DNA from: Eutreptiella sp. 'Long Island Sound 2002'
Taxonomy: Eukaryota > Euglenozoa > Euglenophyceae > Eutreptiales > Eutreptiaceae
Reading direction: 5' to 3'
DNA: 64,000 nucleotides
NCBI GenBank assembly: GCA_964036045.1
Contig: OZ038378.1
Coordinates: forward strand, 145,045,767-145,109,766
The notes beneath the pieces were generated by a model, which had not been told where the DNA came from, did no database searches, and saw nothing but the letters and a program-made list of their open reading frames with translations. Below are positions 42,901 through 50,393 of the stretch, piece after piece. A program made the position numbers and the translations under genes. Every line of letters begins with the position of its first letter. The stretch's first letter is position 1.

Positions 42901-44453
42901 TCGAGCGCAGCCTGCACCGTGTCCTCGGACACTTCCTTTGTCAGCTTGGGCAATGCCTGTCGCACCCTGCGCGGTATCCCCAGACCTTCCATCCACTCTC
43001 TGCACTGTTCTACCGACTGGTCTGGTTTTTTCATGACTTGCTCCCAGAATTCCTTAAATGCGGTCGCGATGTCTTGCGGTCGTGTGCAGTACACCCCCTG
43101 TTTGTTCTTGATACCATACGGCTGCCTCTTGGCTTGCAACTCCCTCAATTGCACATGTACCTTCCTCCGGCGTTCAGCCTGTGCAGCAGCCTCTTGCCGC
43201 TTGCTGAGAAGCTCCTCCTTGAGCATATGACACAGTGATTGCCTTTGAGAGTCTTTGGCCTCCCGGTCAGCATATACCACCAGCAACTGGTACGCCTGAG
43301 CTGATGTTTCAGGGCAGACCCCTTTGTCTGCCAAATATTCCCACCCAGCCGGGACCACCCTTCCGGGGGATGACAATCGCAGAATGCCCTGTATCGGCAA
43401 GTGATCTTCTCGTGGATTCATTCGTCGCCACTGGACCCCTTGCTCTTGAATGATTGCCTCAGCTTCTTTTTTTTTTTTTTTTTTTGACTGAATGACTGCC
43501 TCGGCTTCATTCCACCACTGGAACACATTTTGCGAGTCTGGCGCCTGCAATCCCTGCAACAGACCTCGTAGGTTGTCCACTGCTGACTGATCACTTAACA
43601 TTTCTGTTGGGAACCGCAGACGCGGTTGCACCCTGCGCATCGGCGGTTGCTCAAATTGCACCACCACTGCCTTGTGGTCGGAAGCCACTGCTGTTGTGGT
43701 GTACACTCCTTGGACATATTCCCGTAGGGAGTCTGCCACATGCACCCTGTCTAGTCGTCTGGGCTTCCATCTCACCTCAGGCTTCTGCACCCACCCGTAC
43801 GTGAACCCATTCGGGCGGTCATCACACTCGCCATACAGGACATCCCACGCATCATGCAACTTACACTTTTCCAGTACCTGGACCTCCTGCTGCCTAGCCT
43901 TGTCATTGAGCTGTGTTTTTAATTTACTTTCCTTCATTCCTTCACTGTCCACTCCCGGAATTATATGGGAGTTGTGATCGCACAGCGCGATCAGTGGGGC
44001 CCCTGCTGGGCTCAATCGCCTTCCAAGTTGCTCCCATTGTTTTTGTCGCTGAGGCGCATCGTGATGTAAATGCCCCGCGAGCACTTGTATGGAGTCCCCC
44101 GACACATGCTTGAGCACAGCTACAATAAGTCGATGTCCAATGTACTCCGCCGACTGCAATTCCCACACTGGGGTCCTCCACATTAATAACACCCCACCAC
44201 GCATGTTAGTTGGGGTCGGCACTGCCGCCAACCCATACCCTCGCTTCTCCGCCCACAGCTTTTGCGAATCGAGCACCGGTTGTGTGGTGATATGGTGCTC
44301 CTGCACTGCCGCTATGTCCACATGATGCTGTCTCAGCATACGGATCAACACAACTTTACGCATTTCCGCCTTATCCGGTGGCTTCCTATGCCACCCATTG
44401 ACGTTGGTGGTTACCGCCGCCCAACGTCGGCTCATTAAGGAAAGAGAGATCAT
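39927..44453 (-). CDS. LINE-B ORF2: APE endonuclease, reverse transcriptase, CCHC, RNase H
   Basis: The 1,508-residue protein starts at an ATG whose ATGA overlaps the ORF1 stop. Residues 1-260 are an APE nuclease (TTNVNGW, AVQEHH, CDHNS, VASDHKAVVV). The RT spans about 530-770, with FLSVDFAKAYDSVSH, GIRQGDPLSPPIF and the catalytic YADD near 743. A CCHC knuckle CILCSVPETIKHVLAAC lies near 1134. RNase H follows near 1313-1460 with FVDGS, TRAELRA, VVTDSELVY and VPSHVGVTGNEHAD, all four acidic residues and the final His present. A Lys run near residue 325 is encoded by a long A tract. This order fits RNase-H-bearing L1/I-group LINEs. The enzyme looks fully functional. Confidence 0.93.
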   Translation of the reverse strand: MISLSLMSRRWAAVTTNVNGWHRKPPDKAEMRKVVLIRMLRQHHVDIAAVQEHHITTQPVLDSQKLWAEKRGYGLAAVPTPTNMRGGVLLMWRTPVWELQSAEYIGHRLIVAVLKHVSGDSIQVLAGHLHHDAPQRQKQWEQLGRRLSPAGAPLIALCDHNSHIIPGVDSEGMKESKLKTQLNDKARQQEVQVLEKCKLHDAWDVLYGECDDRPNGFTYGWVQKPEVRWKPRRLDRVHVADSLREYVQGVYTTTAVASDHKAVVVQFEQPPMRRVQPRLRFPTEMLSDQSAVDNLRGLLQGLQAPDSQNVFQWWNEAEAVIQSKKKKKKEAEAIIQEQGVQWRRMNPREDHLPIQGILRLSSPGRVVPAGWEYLADKGVCPETSAQAYQLLVVYADREAKDSQRQSLCHMLKEELLSKRQEAAAQAERRRKVHVQLRELQAKRQPYGIKNKQGVYCTRPQDIATAFKEFWEQVMKKPDQSVEQCREWMEGLGIPRRVRQALPKLTKEVSEDTVQAALERMKKGSSPGLDGIPVEVYSAMAEVFIPPMTMAIKSCLQQRQVPAQWLVSLQQNIPKGRAADTVGEMRPIALQTVIWKWMATTILVLIEDALQVAVPPAQKGFLKNRQMLQHIINAKGLWHSETEGTFLSVDFAKAYDSVSHSFFAAGMQFLGMPTEITELLVHSLSGQVQFCVDNGVVPGISMQPESGIRQGDPLSPPIFALLTVYLVFQFRKRCPEAQLMLYADDLLIWIPGGDEEALKQAERAMSLLNEFGKFSGLHVNPSKSFAVLKRVCGPLPERYVGLEVRERVKYLGVLIGQVNAEQAYAGPMAKMKSRATFLKTLPLDLWERAEIYKVWVQPVVQLTAQVYEPSQKVLTTLNVIFKIALGISTWDLSPAMLALPYNQGGVWTYPLAVWVRFQYGRLFQTVLKDKVCFSGQWVANFEQWAESIGLSLRPSFLPYLQLAVVKMSARTWLQASVLMFSRLRQRAAAPPLVGIPSNMPLWHNVLFRNKLGHTYYSPSLVRKGISTLAQIVEGGELQAAVKLPPTWTPVYRTKIPQVLALPVQDLPKVWTQPNQKMLALLCPLEPPQKRQEPEVWEQLAQLKLPGAQRDFMPRALWKKLAVGARTQHAYHQPNCILCSVPETIKHVLAACKFWPVAVDIVRKAFGPVWGRDGAMCPMDTLLVAQPLLSLSTTQGLALWAAARASWVLRCDAKFRSLSVAMPDFVVAWMTLVEVWASAPQSSFVRQEAKHLCNCLRKFLDGDQPFPSMQPQGAIVRGRGVQVPKKAKWASVLPGLLQRIDAKAQQGWDVAFVDGSKQETGGVHHAGYGVWFGDNDARNEELPLLNTERQSITRAELRAALRAVYHKCPGRPLLVVTDSELVYKGLTGKCNKWSRHKWAGSRGPLAHVDLWEDLWGQWQLLGDNVDVLWVPSHVGVTGNEHADAKASKGARKAYECVMNQKSVQDIWGELGLQEMPDSYDTDSNCSGGSHISEELNEDNSENWPKRCRYS

Positions 44454-46084
44454 CGCTTTCGCTTGTTGAACTTCAGATCCACATCACACTCCATGGCAGC
44501 CGACGACGCCACTGACGTGGAGGCACCAGACGATGCCACTGAACTGTAGCTACGCGACGAGGACACGAACGCACTACTGGAGCCTGCTCCCCCTTTGCCT
44601 CTTCCTTTGCCTCCACCTTTAGGATTGCCTCGCTCCCTACGCATGGCATACTCAGGTTGAGAAATGACCTGCATCAGGAAGTCTCCTTCGGATCCTCGAA
44701 ACACAGATCCCAGAATTTTGGGCGTTTCTGCCTGCGGCACACACACTTTCCACGTGAGGGTGCGTATCTCACCCACCAACCATCTCATGCGTCGCACAAT
44801 AAGTTTCTCAACTTCAGAGGTTTGCATGATTGCCACGATCGCCTTTTCCCCCCACCACGGCGGCACATTGATCAGGAACAAGTTATCTGCCGGTCCCCAC
44901 TCAGCTGGCGGCTGTATGTACGTGTCACCCTGGCCAACAAACTCTCCTGAACCCTCATCTTTGAATTTAAGGCCATACTGCGAGGAGCACTTGTCCAACT
45001 GTTCCACCAGCACGTTGTGCGCAGCGTCAGACAGTCCCAGTCGAACTTTATTGTACCCGACCACTTGAATAGCCACACCCGATTGTGCTGCCAAGAGCCC
45101 ATTGGGCCGGAGCTCCCAAAACAGCGACAGCAGACAGGCAAACATAAACGGTGCGTGTTTCTCACGTACCTCCGCACCGACGTAAACTTCAAACCTTCTT
45201 GGAAGATCGTCCACCGCGTCCCCCTGATACCATTTCAGCGGCATGATGCCAAACCGGGCTCTATTGCCATACAGTCGCACAAGCTCGTGCGCATGGTCTA
45301 AAGACAATTGGCAAAATAGGTATTTGGACTGTCCCGGATCTGCCCCAGGAACCAGCACCGCCTCCGTTTTCTGAATAGACAGACTGTCAAAAAGTTCCTG
45401 CTCCCACTGTACATGGTACTGAAGTACCATCATCTTCTCTTCCTCCTTTGGCACCTTGAAGACTATAACATTGGGCTCATCCCCCGGGGCAAACATGCGA
45501 ATTTGCCGGAATTTAGGCTGGGCACGCGTCAGCCTGCTCGCAGTTGTGGTATGAATTACCCATACTGAATACTGCTGTTTCTTGGTAATCAGAGGCCTGT
45601 CTGCCAGCTGTAGCATCGCTGGATTGACTGTCACGCTCTCCTTGACAGTCAGAGCTCTGTTCAAGAACACATCTGGATTGTCACAGACCCCTTCAAGCAG
45701 CACCAATGAGATTTTCCCCACCGCTCGCAGATTCTCCGTAAGCATAGCAACAGCCCTGTTGATATTCGCAATTTCAGACATATGAGCACATAGAACAATG
45801 TAGGGCTCCTGGCCCCGGAAAGCTTTTTGTACCGTGGCGGAGTCAGACTTTAGCAGAGATGCCAGCTTGTAGGACGGGACAGTGTCCGCAATGGAAGTAC
45901 CAGCCCTCAGAAAAAACTCTTCTTGAATGAAATAGTCAGCATCATCAATCCCAGTGAAAGTAGCAAGCTGCTTGCTATCCGTCTCCACGAGAACATCTTC
46001 TCCCTGAGTGCGATCCATCACTCGGGTGTCGGCACTGGCGCGGCCTGTGGACCCGGGCGCTTTCGCTACGGTTGTACGTTTCAT
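44450..46084 (-). CDS. LINE-B ORF1 protein
   Basis: A 544-residue ORF sits where LINE ORF1 (an RNA-binding chaperone in known families) belongs. It ends in a Gly/Lys/Arg-rich stretch (GGGKGRGKGG, near residue 490), then a Ser-rich tail and a basic KFNKRKR end, consistent with nucleic-acid binding or nuclear import. I recognise no RRM, zinc knuckle or esterase. The stop TGA and the ORF2 ATG overlap as ATGA, suggesting termination-reinitiation. The start ATG at 46084 overlaps the stop of an upstream ORF in the same way. Confidence 0.75.
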   Translation of the reverse strand: MKRTTVAKAPGSTGRASADTRVMDRTQGEDVLVETDSKQLATFTGIDDADYFIQEEFFLRAGTSIADTVPSYKLASLLKSDSATVQKAFRGQEPYIVLCAHMSEIANINRAVAMLTENLRAVGKISLVLLEGVCDNPDVFLNRALTVKESVTVNPAMLQLADRPLITKKQQYSVWVIHTTTASRLTRAQPKFRQIRMFAPGDEPNVIVFKVPKEEEKMMVLQYHVQWEQELFDSLSIQKTEAVLVPGADPGQSKYLFCQLSLDHAHELVRLYGNRARFGIMPLKWYQGDAVDDLPRRFEVYVGAEVREKHAPFMFACLLSLFWELRPNGLLAAQSGVAIQVVGYNKVRLGLSDAAHNVLVEQLDKCSSQYGLKFKDEGSGEFVGQGDTYIQPPAEWGPADNLFLINVPPWWGEKAIVAIMQTSEVEKLIVRRMRWLVGEIRTLTWKVCVPQAETPKILGSVFRGSEGDFLMQVISQPEYAMRRERGNPKGGGKGRGKGGAGSSSAFVSSSRSYSSVASSGASTSVASSAAMECDVDLKFNKRKR

Positions 46085-46107
46085 TCACCCCACACGGGGT
46101 TGCACAT
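46081..46107 (-). promoter_or_regulatory. Eight-codon uORF overlapping the ORF1 start
   Basis: ATG at 46107 opens a uORF (MCNPVWGE) whose TGA overlaps the ORF1 ATG as ATGA. It is the first ATG after the leader, so ribosomes would meet it first. Its translation is inferred. Confidence 0.5.
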
Positions 46108-46124
46108 GGCAGAAAAAATACAAC

Positions 46125-46152
46125 CGAAAAAAAATGGACACTCAGAAAGTGT
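46125..46152 (-). other. Spliced-leader sequence at the 5' end of LINE-B
   Basis: The first 28 bases are ACACTTTCTGAGTGTC, CA, eight T, CG. From memory this equals the Euglena spliced leader except one T-to-C at position 17. The first A lies directly against the target duplication, so the whole leader was reverse transcribed. Confidence 0.85.
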
Positions 46153-46169
46153 TTATACAAGGGGGGGGG
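46153..46169. repeat. LINE-B target-site duplication, right copy
   Basis: TTATACAA plus G run, matching 39756-39772. The G run extends to 46174 and then TA, completing the interrupted small element. Confidence 0.8.
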
Positions 46170-46176
46170 GGGGGTA

Positions 46177-47486
46177 CACACCTCAATGCCTTGTTGATAT
46201 TCATCGGTCAGTGGACAGCCAACATGTGAGCGATGGCAAGCCAATACCTCAAGACCCGGCGGGGATCCATGTCACCAGGCAGCCAGGGAGGATTGTGCAC
46301 CTCCCAGTGTGCCCGAATTCCTCGATAACTAATCCACCTTGCCCTAACGCCACTTTGTTTGGTACCCGGTGTAGCCACAGCACCGGACCCCCCTCCGCAC
46401 AACGCTGGACCCCCTCCGCACAGCGCCGGACCCCCTCCGCACAGCACCGGAGTGCTCTTTTTTTTTGGAGGGCAAGGGGGGGTCAAGCCATGATGAGCTG
46501 CCGGAGCTTGCTCACCAGAAGGCACTCAAGCAATCTCTCGGAATCAGGGATCAGAGCTGTCCAGTGCTACGATTGTCCCACAAGTCGTGGTAGCGGACAT
46601 CACACGTAGTAAGGATAAGCTGTATCTGATTCCAGGAAATGCAATGGGCACTGCCACGCCCGAAGGCATCCCAGTGTGCTACCGGAGCCCAAGACAAACT
46701 GGAACGCTGAGTGAATAACAGCGGTGGGCTACGCACAGAAAAGGCAGTCTCGAAGAAAGAGGTTCAGGCTGAGATGGAGGGTTGTCTGCCAACGTTGCCC
46801 TGAAGTGCCTCACTCTGGCGGTTTTTTTTTTGGGGGGGGGGCATGGGAACTCCTTTTGGTTTGGAGTTCGCGGAGTTGCAGGGTTGTGAACGCTTTTTGA
46901 AGTGAAGTACTGTGGCTTTCTGGAAAAGATCTCAGGGCAAGGGTGCTCTCGCAAACATAAAAGACTTGGCAATGTACATCAGAGTCGAGCAGCACAGCCG
47001 CACCGGCAGGCTGCATCTGAATGGGCCGCACAAATGCTGCACATCACTTTGTGGGCAACATATCTAAATCCTTATGTTGTGAAACCGCTGGATCCCGCAC
47101 TATTCCACACCCCAAACACCACTCCGTCCGTCCCACAGGCTCCTCCGGCTGATGTGAGGTGCACTCTGTGCCAAGGCAAAAGCTGTGGCTGCAGGCCAAT
47201 CCTGAGTGCCTAAGTTGCGAGGCAGGAGATCACAGAGTGCCCCTCTTTATGCAGCCACGCTCTGATATTTGAACAGACAACACCCGAAAAAGAGGGAATC
47301 CTTTGAAACCAGCAGCAGACCCCGTGTGTCAGTATATGGGGGCTGAAGGACGCAGCACCTCTGAGATGCTGATGGACGTCATAAAGGCACCCGGAAGAGG
47401 CCTGGGGGCCTGCAAGGACGACACAGGGATGCCAAATGGGCCGGACTCTTGTCCTTGGACCTGAAACCTCCACTGCAGTATTTGAT
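46177..47486. other. Stretch without recognisable genes; minisatellite inside
   Basis: At 46377-46452 a 24-bp unit 'ggaccccctccgcacagcgcc' occurs about three times, followed by a T run. A T9G9-type junction lies near 46822. No convincing ORF is seen. Confidence 0.55.
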
Positions 47487-47567
47487 CGGGCCCATGGTTC
47501 CAGGAGACATGCCAATGTGTCTGGCAGGTGAACTGTGTCCCAGTTCACAACTCATTGGGGTCGAGCC
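47487..47567. repeat. Direct repeat A, copy 1 (81 bp)
   Basis: Matches 50313-50393 almost perfectly, from 'cgggcccatggttcc' to 'gtcgagcc'. It is itself bracketed by two copies of 'ggacctgaaacctccactgc' (from 47455 and from 47575). Confidence 0.75.
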
Positions 47568-47843
47568 TTGTCCTGGACCTGAAACCTCCACTGCAGAATT
47601 TGTTTTGCATGTGTCTCTCCGTTCCCCCCCCTGGGTGTCCTGTGGCAGGCCACGACATATACCTCAGCCCTGGCACCCCCAATGTCCCGAACACAAAGCT
47701 AACATCAGCTCACACACAATATGGGGAGATTTTTTTTTGTTCGGCTCTAGAAGAGCATGATGGAGCCAGAAGATGGCTCAGCGCCTGGGCAAGCAGTGCC
47801 CATTTTGTTGGCGCGAAATAGTGGTGTACGGGCGGGCAATTTA

Positions 47844-47917
47844 TAGCTGACTGGCAGCTCACCTCAAAACATCAATTGTGGACAGAAGTCACCATGCGGC
47901 GTGGCCTGATCACTCGA
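47844..47917. repeat. Direct repeat B, copy 1 (74 bp)
   Basis: Matches 50146-50219 with about five differences, starting 'tagctgactggcagctcacc'. Confidence 0.75.
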
Positions 47918-48431
47918 GCATAAGCGGGTCACCCCGGACTGGGGCAGGGGCAGGATGGTCATATCTCCGGTCTGTGCCGGCAGACATTGCCCAGTGGATT
48001 GGGCACACAGTGGGGGAGATAAGGCCAATCTTTGCACATAGGCGGACTCCACTGACAAGTCCACGCAGGGTAGCGGACTTCTTCCCTTGTGCAGCCATGA
48101 GTTGAAGGTGCTGAGCAAGGGTTTGGGATATGTTGAGCTCAGGGTATTTGGTGGCGGTAACGGACAAACCCCGTAAGAGGCATGCCCATGTATCTACTGT
48201 ACCGGGAGCGCATGTGCCAATGGCCAGGGCTTGATCGGAAATGACCAGATCTTCTGCTCTGGCATCAAGCAGTCGGGAGCTGAGAAACCGGAGGTCATTA
48301 GCCGAGCTGCCGCCATCGACCGCCCCCACGGCAGCATATGAAACAGCGGGGGCGGGGCCGGTTGGGCTACCCATGAGGCCCCAGCACACCATTGTTGGCC
48401 GGGGAAGGGGACTAGGAGCCTGACGGCCCAC
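47910..48431 (-). CDS. Possible tyrosine-recombinase N-terminal domain, truncated
   Basis: The 173-residue ORF has a helical core resembling the core-binding (SAM-like) domain of tyrosine recombinases from DIRS/Crypton-type elements: GTVDTWACLLRGL, then LAQHLQLMA, KSATLRGLVSGVRLC and a final PTVCPIHWAMSAG. The catalytic domain with its R-H-R-Y residues is missing; the frame ends inside repeat B. It lies between the two copies of direct repeats A and B. If correct it is the remnant of a recombinase-encoding retroelement or Crypton. The similarity is by pattern only. Confidence 0.35.
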   Translation of the reverse strand: MGRQAPSPLPRPTMVCWGLMGSPTGPAPAVSYAAVGAVDGGSSANDLRFLSSRLLDARAEDLVISDQALAIGTCAPGTVDTWACLLRGLSVTATKYPELNISQTLAQHLQLMAAQGKKSATLRGLVSGVRLCAKIGLISPTVCPIHWAMSAGTDRRYDHPAPAPVRGDPLMLE

Positions 48432-49262
48432 GGACAGAAGCTGAAGGCGCAGGGCACCCCTACCAAGACCAGTGCATCAGGCCACATTTACTACATGGAT
48501 AAGGGGGAGGACCAGAAGCGTCATAGGTCCTGCCTGTCGAGAACGCAGTATACAAAGTCCGGGCACCAACCAAGCCGCCTTTCCTCCCGGGGGCCGGTAC
48601 GTTGACTGGCACGTGTTGCGAAAGTTGCGTAGGGCCCTGCGACGGCTAAGATGACGAAGCTGCTTGCTACGGCGGAGCTGGGGACGGTTGAGGCCCGAAC
48701 GCCGGCGCACCGCGGTCGCAATCACGCGCCCAATGGCCATAAAGGCCACATCGAAAGCATGCTCCAGGCGGGCCACCACTAGGTCGAAGAGGCGCCTTAG
48801 GGGGAACCTTTGCACTGCGCGCACATTGCGCGCTACTTTTAGACTATGTTCCCCCCGAAGAGCCCGCAAGCACACCCCTTAGAAACGCCCTTAGAATTAG
48901 GTGACCCAAACTGCCCCAGCTCAAGAAAGTTGCAAACTACCTTCCCTTCCCACTACACACATCATGCACCATTTTTAGCGATGGAGGTTGGGTTGGGGCA
49001 AACTTGCATGTAACATGATCCATGAATGCCCTTTCCCTTACGTACATGGTACTCACACTCACACTCATACTTAATCGCGTCCTTGTATCGGATAATCGGA
49101 CTTGCTTCAATACTTCCACTTCCCTATGGAATCTTTGGCCGTCCAATGCGTGCTTGTCCCCCTGAGTGGAAATGGCTCTTCGCCACTCTGCAGAGATATA
49201 ATGTAAAGCATAAACACAATCAAGGCAAGAGAGTCGCAAACGGCATTGTAGTAAAGAGGGCG

Positions 49263-49464
49263 GAAATGCTACGTCACCCCTGCATTCTCGGGGGTCCCCA
49301 AACAACGGGGGACAAAATCAGAAGTCAAAACGTACGCTAGGGGTCACCATGATGCCCCTAGGGGCCCCTAGTATCTCAAGGTATGGGTCTCTAGTACGGC
49401 CAGACGCCCAAATAGTTGCACTGCGCGCGCACTGCACGCGCACTGCGCTTGAGGCGCCCCCTTA
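49263..49464. repeat. Dispersed repeat R, copy 2
   Basis: Related to 34996-35163, with an additional alternating GCGC-rich insertion near 49420-49445. It overlaps the C-terminal codons of the ORF at 49391-50164. Confidence 0.6.
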
Positions 49465-50164
49465 GTCGGCGCCGGCACTTGCTGCCGGCCGGAAGCCGCA
49501 AGAGCCGGAGAGTCACATGATCGATACAACAGCCTCCAAACATCTTCAACCAACGTCCATCCAGCTCACGCAACCTTGCTGGTATCCGTTTTGACAAAGC
49601 GCTGGAGTGAGTGGACAGCGTCTCGCTCAGTTGTCCTCCTGCCAAACGGGTCATTGCTTCATGCGAGAAGGCCGGAACACGCGGGCCGCAGAGCTCCTGC
49701 AAGCGGCGTTCACATTCGTCGATTTGGCTTTGAAGATCACCTTCTCCAACAAGCTGGGCATCATCATGGGCATCATCAGATGAGGCACTGGCAAACGCAT
49801 GAGTGCCCTGTCGGATCCACTCCCCACAAGTCACATCAAGGACAAGACCGGACACACGCTCAAACATTGCCAACAGCAACAGCACTTCATGGGTCTCCAT
49901 GTCAGGGCCTGCCCATCTGGTCAGAAGATCAACACCCTGTAAGTCGCCTTCAAGAAGGAGACGGGCATGATGTGCCGCCGCCATCGCCCCACCATCTTCG
50001 AGCGAAAGAAACACAACAGCAGACGAAGAAAGCCCACCCCTCCAATTTTTCCACTGGAGATACGGGGCAGTGTCAGCAGAAGGCATCTCAGCATTGGCTG
50101 AAAACACGACCCGTCGTCGTTTAGCCTCTTGCATGATAAAATTTGTAGCTGACTGGCAGCTCAC
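49391..50164 (-). CDS. Unidentified 257-residue ORF within the A/B-repeat element
   Basis: The ORF is ATG-like at 50164, just inside repeat B copy 2. It begins with a Cys/Lys/Arg-containing stretch, has an acidic helical middle (near residue 140) and a very basic end that overlaps repeat R. I recognise no family. Its place beside the recombinase-like ORF, on the same strand and within the same repeat pair, suggests it belongs to that element (for example a Gag-like or accessory protein). It could also be a chance ORF in GC-rich sequence. Confidence 0.3.
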   Translation of the reverse strand: MSCQSATNFIMQEAKRRRVVFSANAEMPSADTAPYLQWKNWRGGLSSSAVVFLSLEDGGAMAAAHHARLLLEGDLQGVDLLTRWAGPDMETHEVLLLLAMFERVSGLVLDVTCGEWIRQGTHAFASASSDDAHDDAQLVGEGDLQSQIDECERRLQELCGPRVPAFSHEAMTRLAGGQLSETLSTHSSALSKRIPARLRELDGRWLKMFGGCCIDHVTLRLLRLPAGSKCRRRLRGRLKRSARAVRAQCNYLGVWPY

Positions 50165-50219
50165 CTCAAAACATCAACTGTGGACAGAAGTTGCCATGCG
50201 GCGTGGCCTGATCAGTCGA
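50146..50219. repeat. Direct repeat B, copy 2 (74 bp)
   Basis: Same orientation as 47844-47917. On the + strand the order is A-B ... B-A, all direct. Confidence 0.75.
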
Positions 50220-50312
50220 TGGTGTCCCGTCCCCCCTCCCTGACCCTGGTGAATGCTGTACTGTTGCTGTGACTGCTGTGGCAAAACTAAAGTTATTTGC
50301 TTAACTTTAGTT

Positions 50313-50393
50313 CGGGCCCATGGTTCCAGGAGACATGCCAATGTGTCTGGCAGGTGAACTGTGTCCCAGTTCACAACTCATTAGGGTCGAGCC
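50313..50393. repeat. Direct repeat A, copy 2 (81 bp)
   Basis: Same orientation as 47487-47567. Confidence 0.75.

Larger units (their letters stand above)
39773..46152 (-). mobile_element. LINE-B: full-length non-LTR retrotransposon starting with a spliced leader
   Basis: The 6.4-kb element lies between 17-bp duplications. Read on the minus strand it begins with a 28-nt euglenid-type spliced leader, then a short leader with a uORF, ORF1, ORF2 overlapping by ATGA, and a 150-bp 3' tail with a conserved hairpin and no poly(A). Both ORFs are intact, so this copy may be active or recent. The leader shows it was copied from a trans-spliced mRNA. Confidence 0.92.

Noticed and set aside
48477-48875. 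132-codon minus-strand ORF as a gene
   Set aside because: Arg-rich in both strands' frames, as expected of GC-rich non-coding DNA; no motif.
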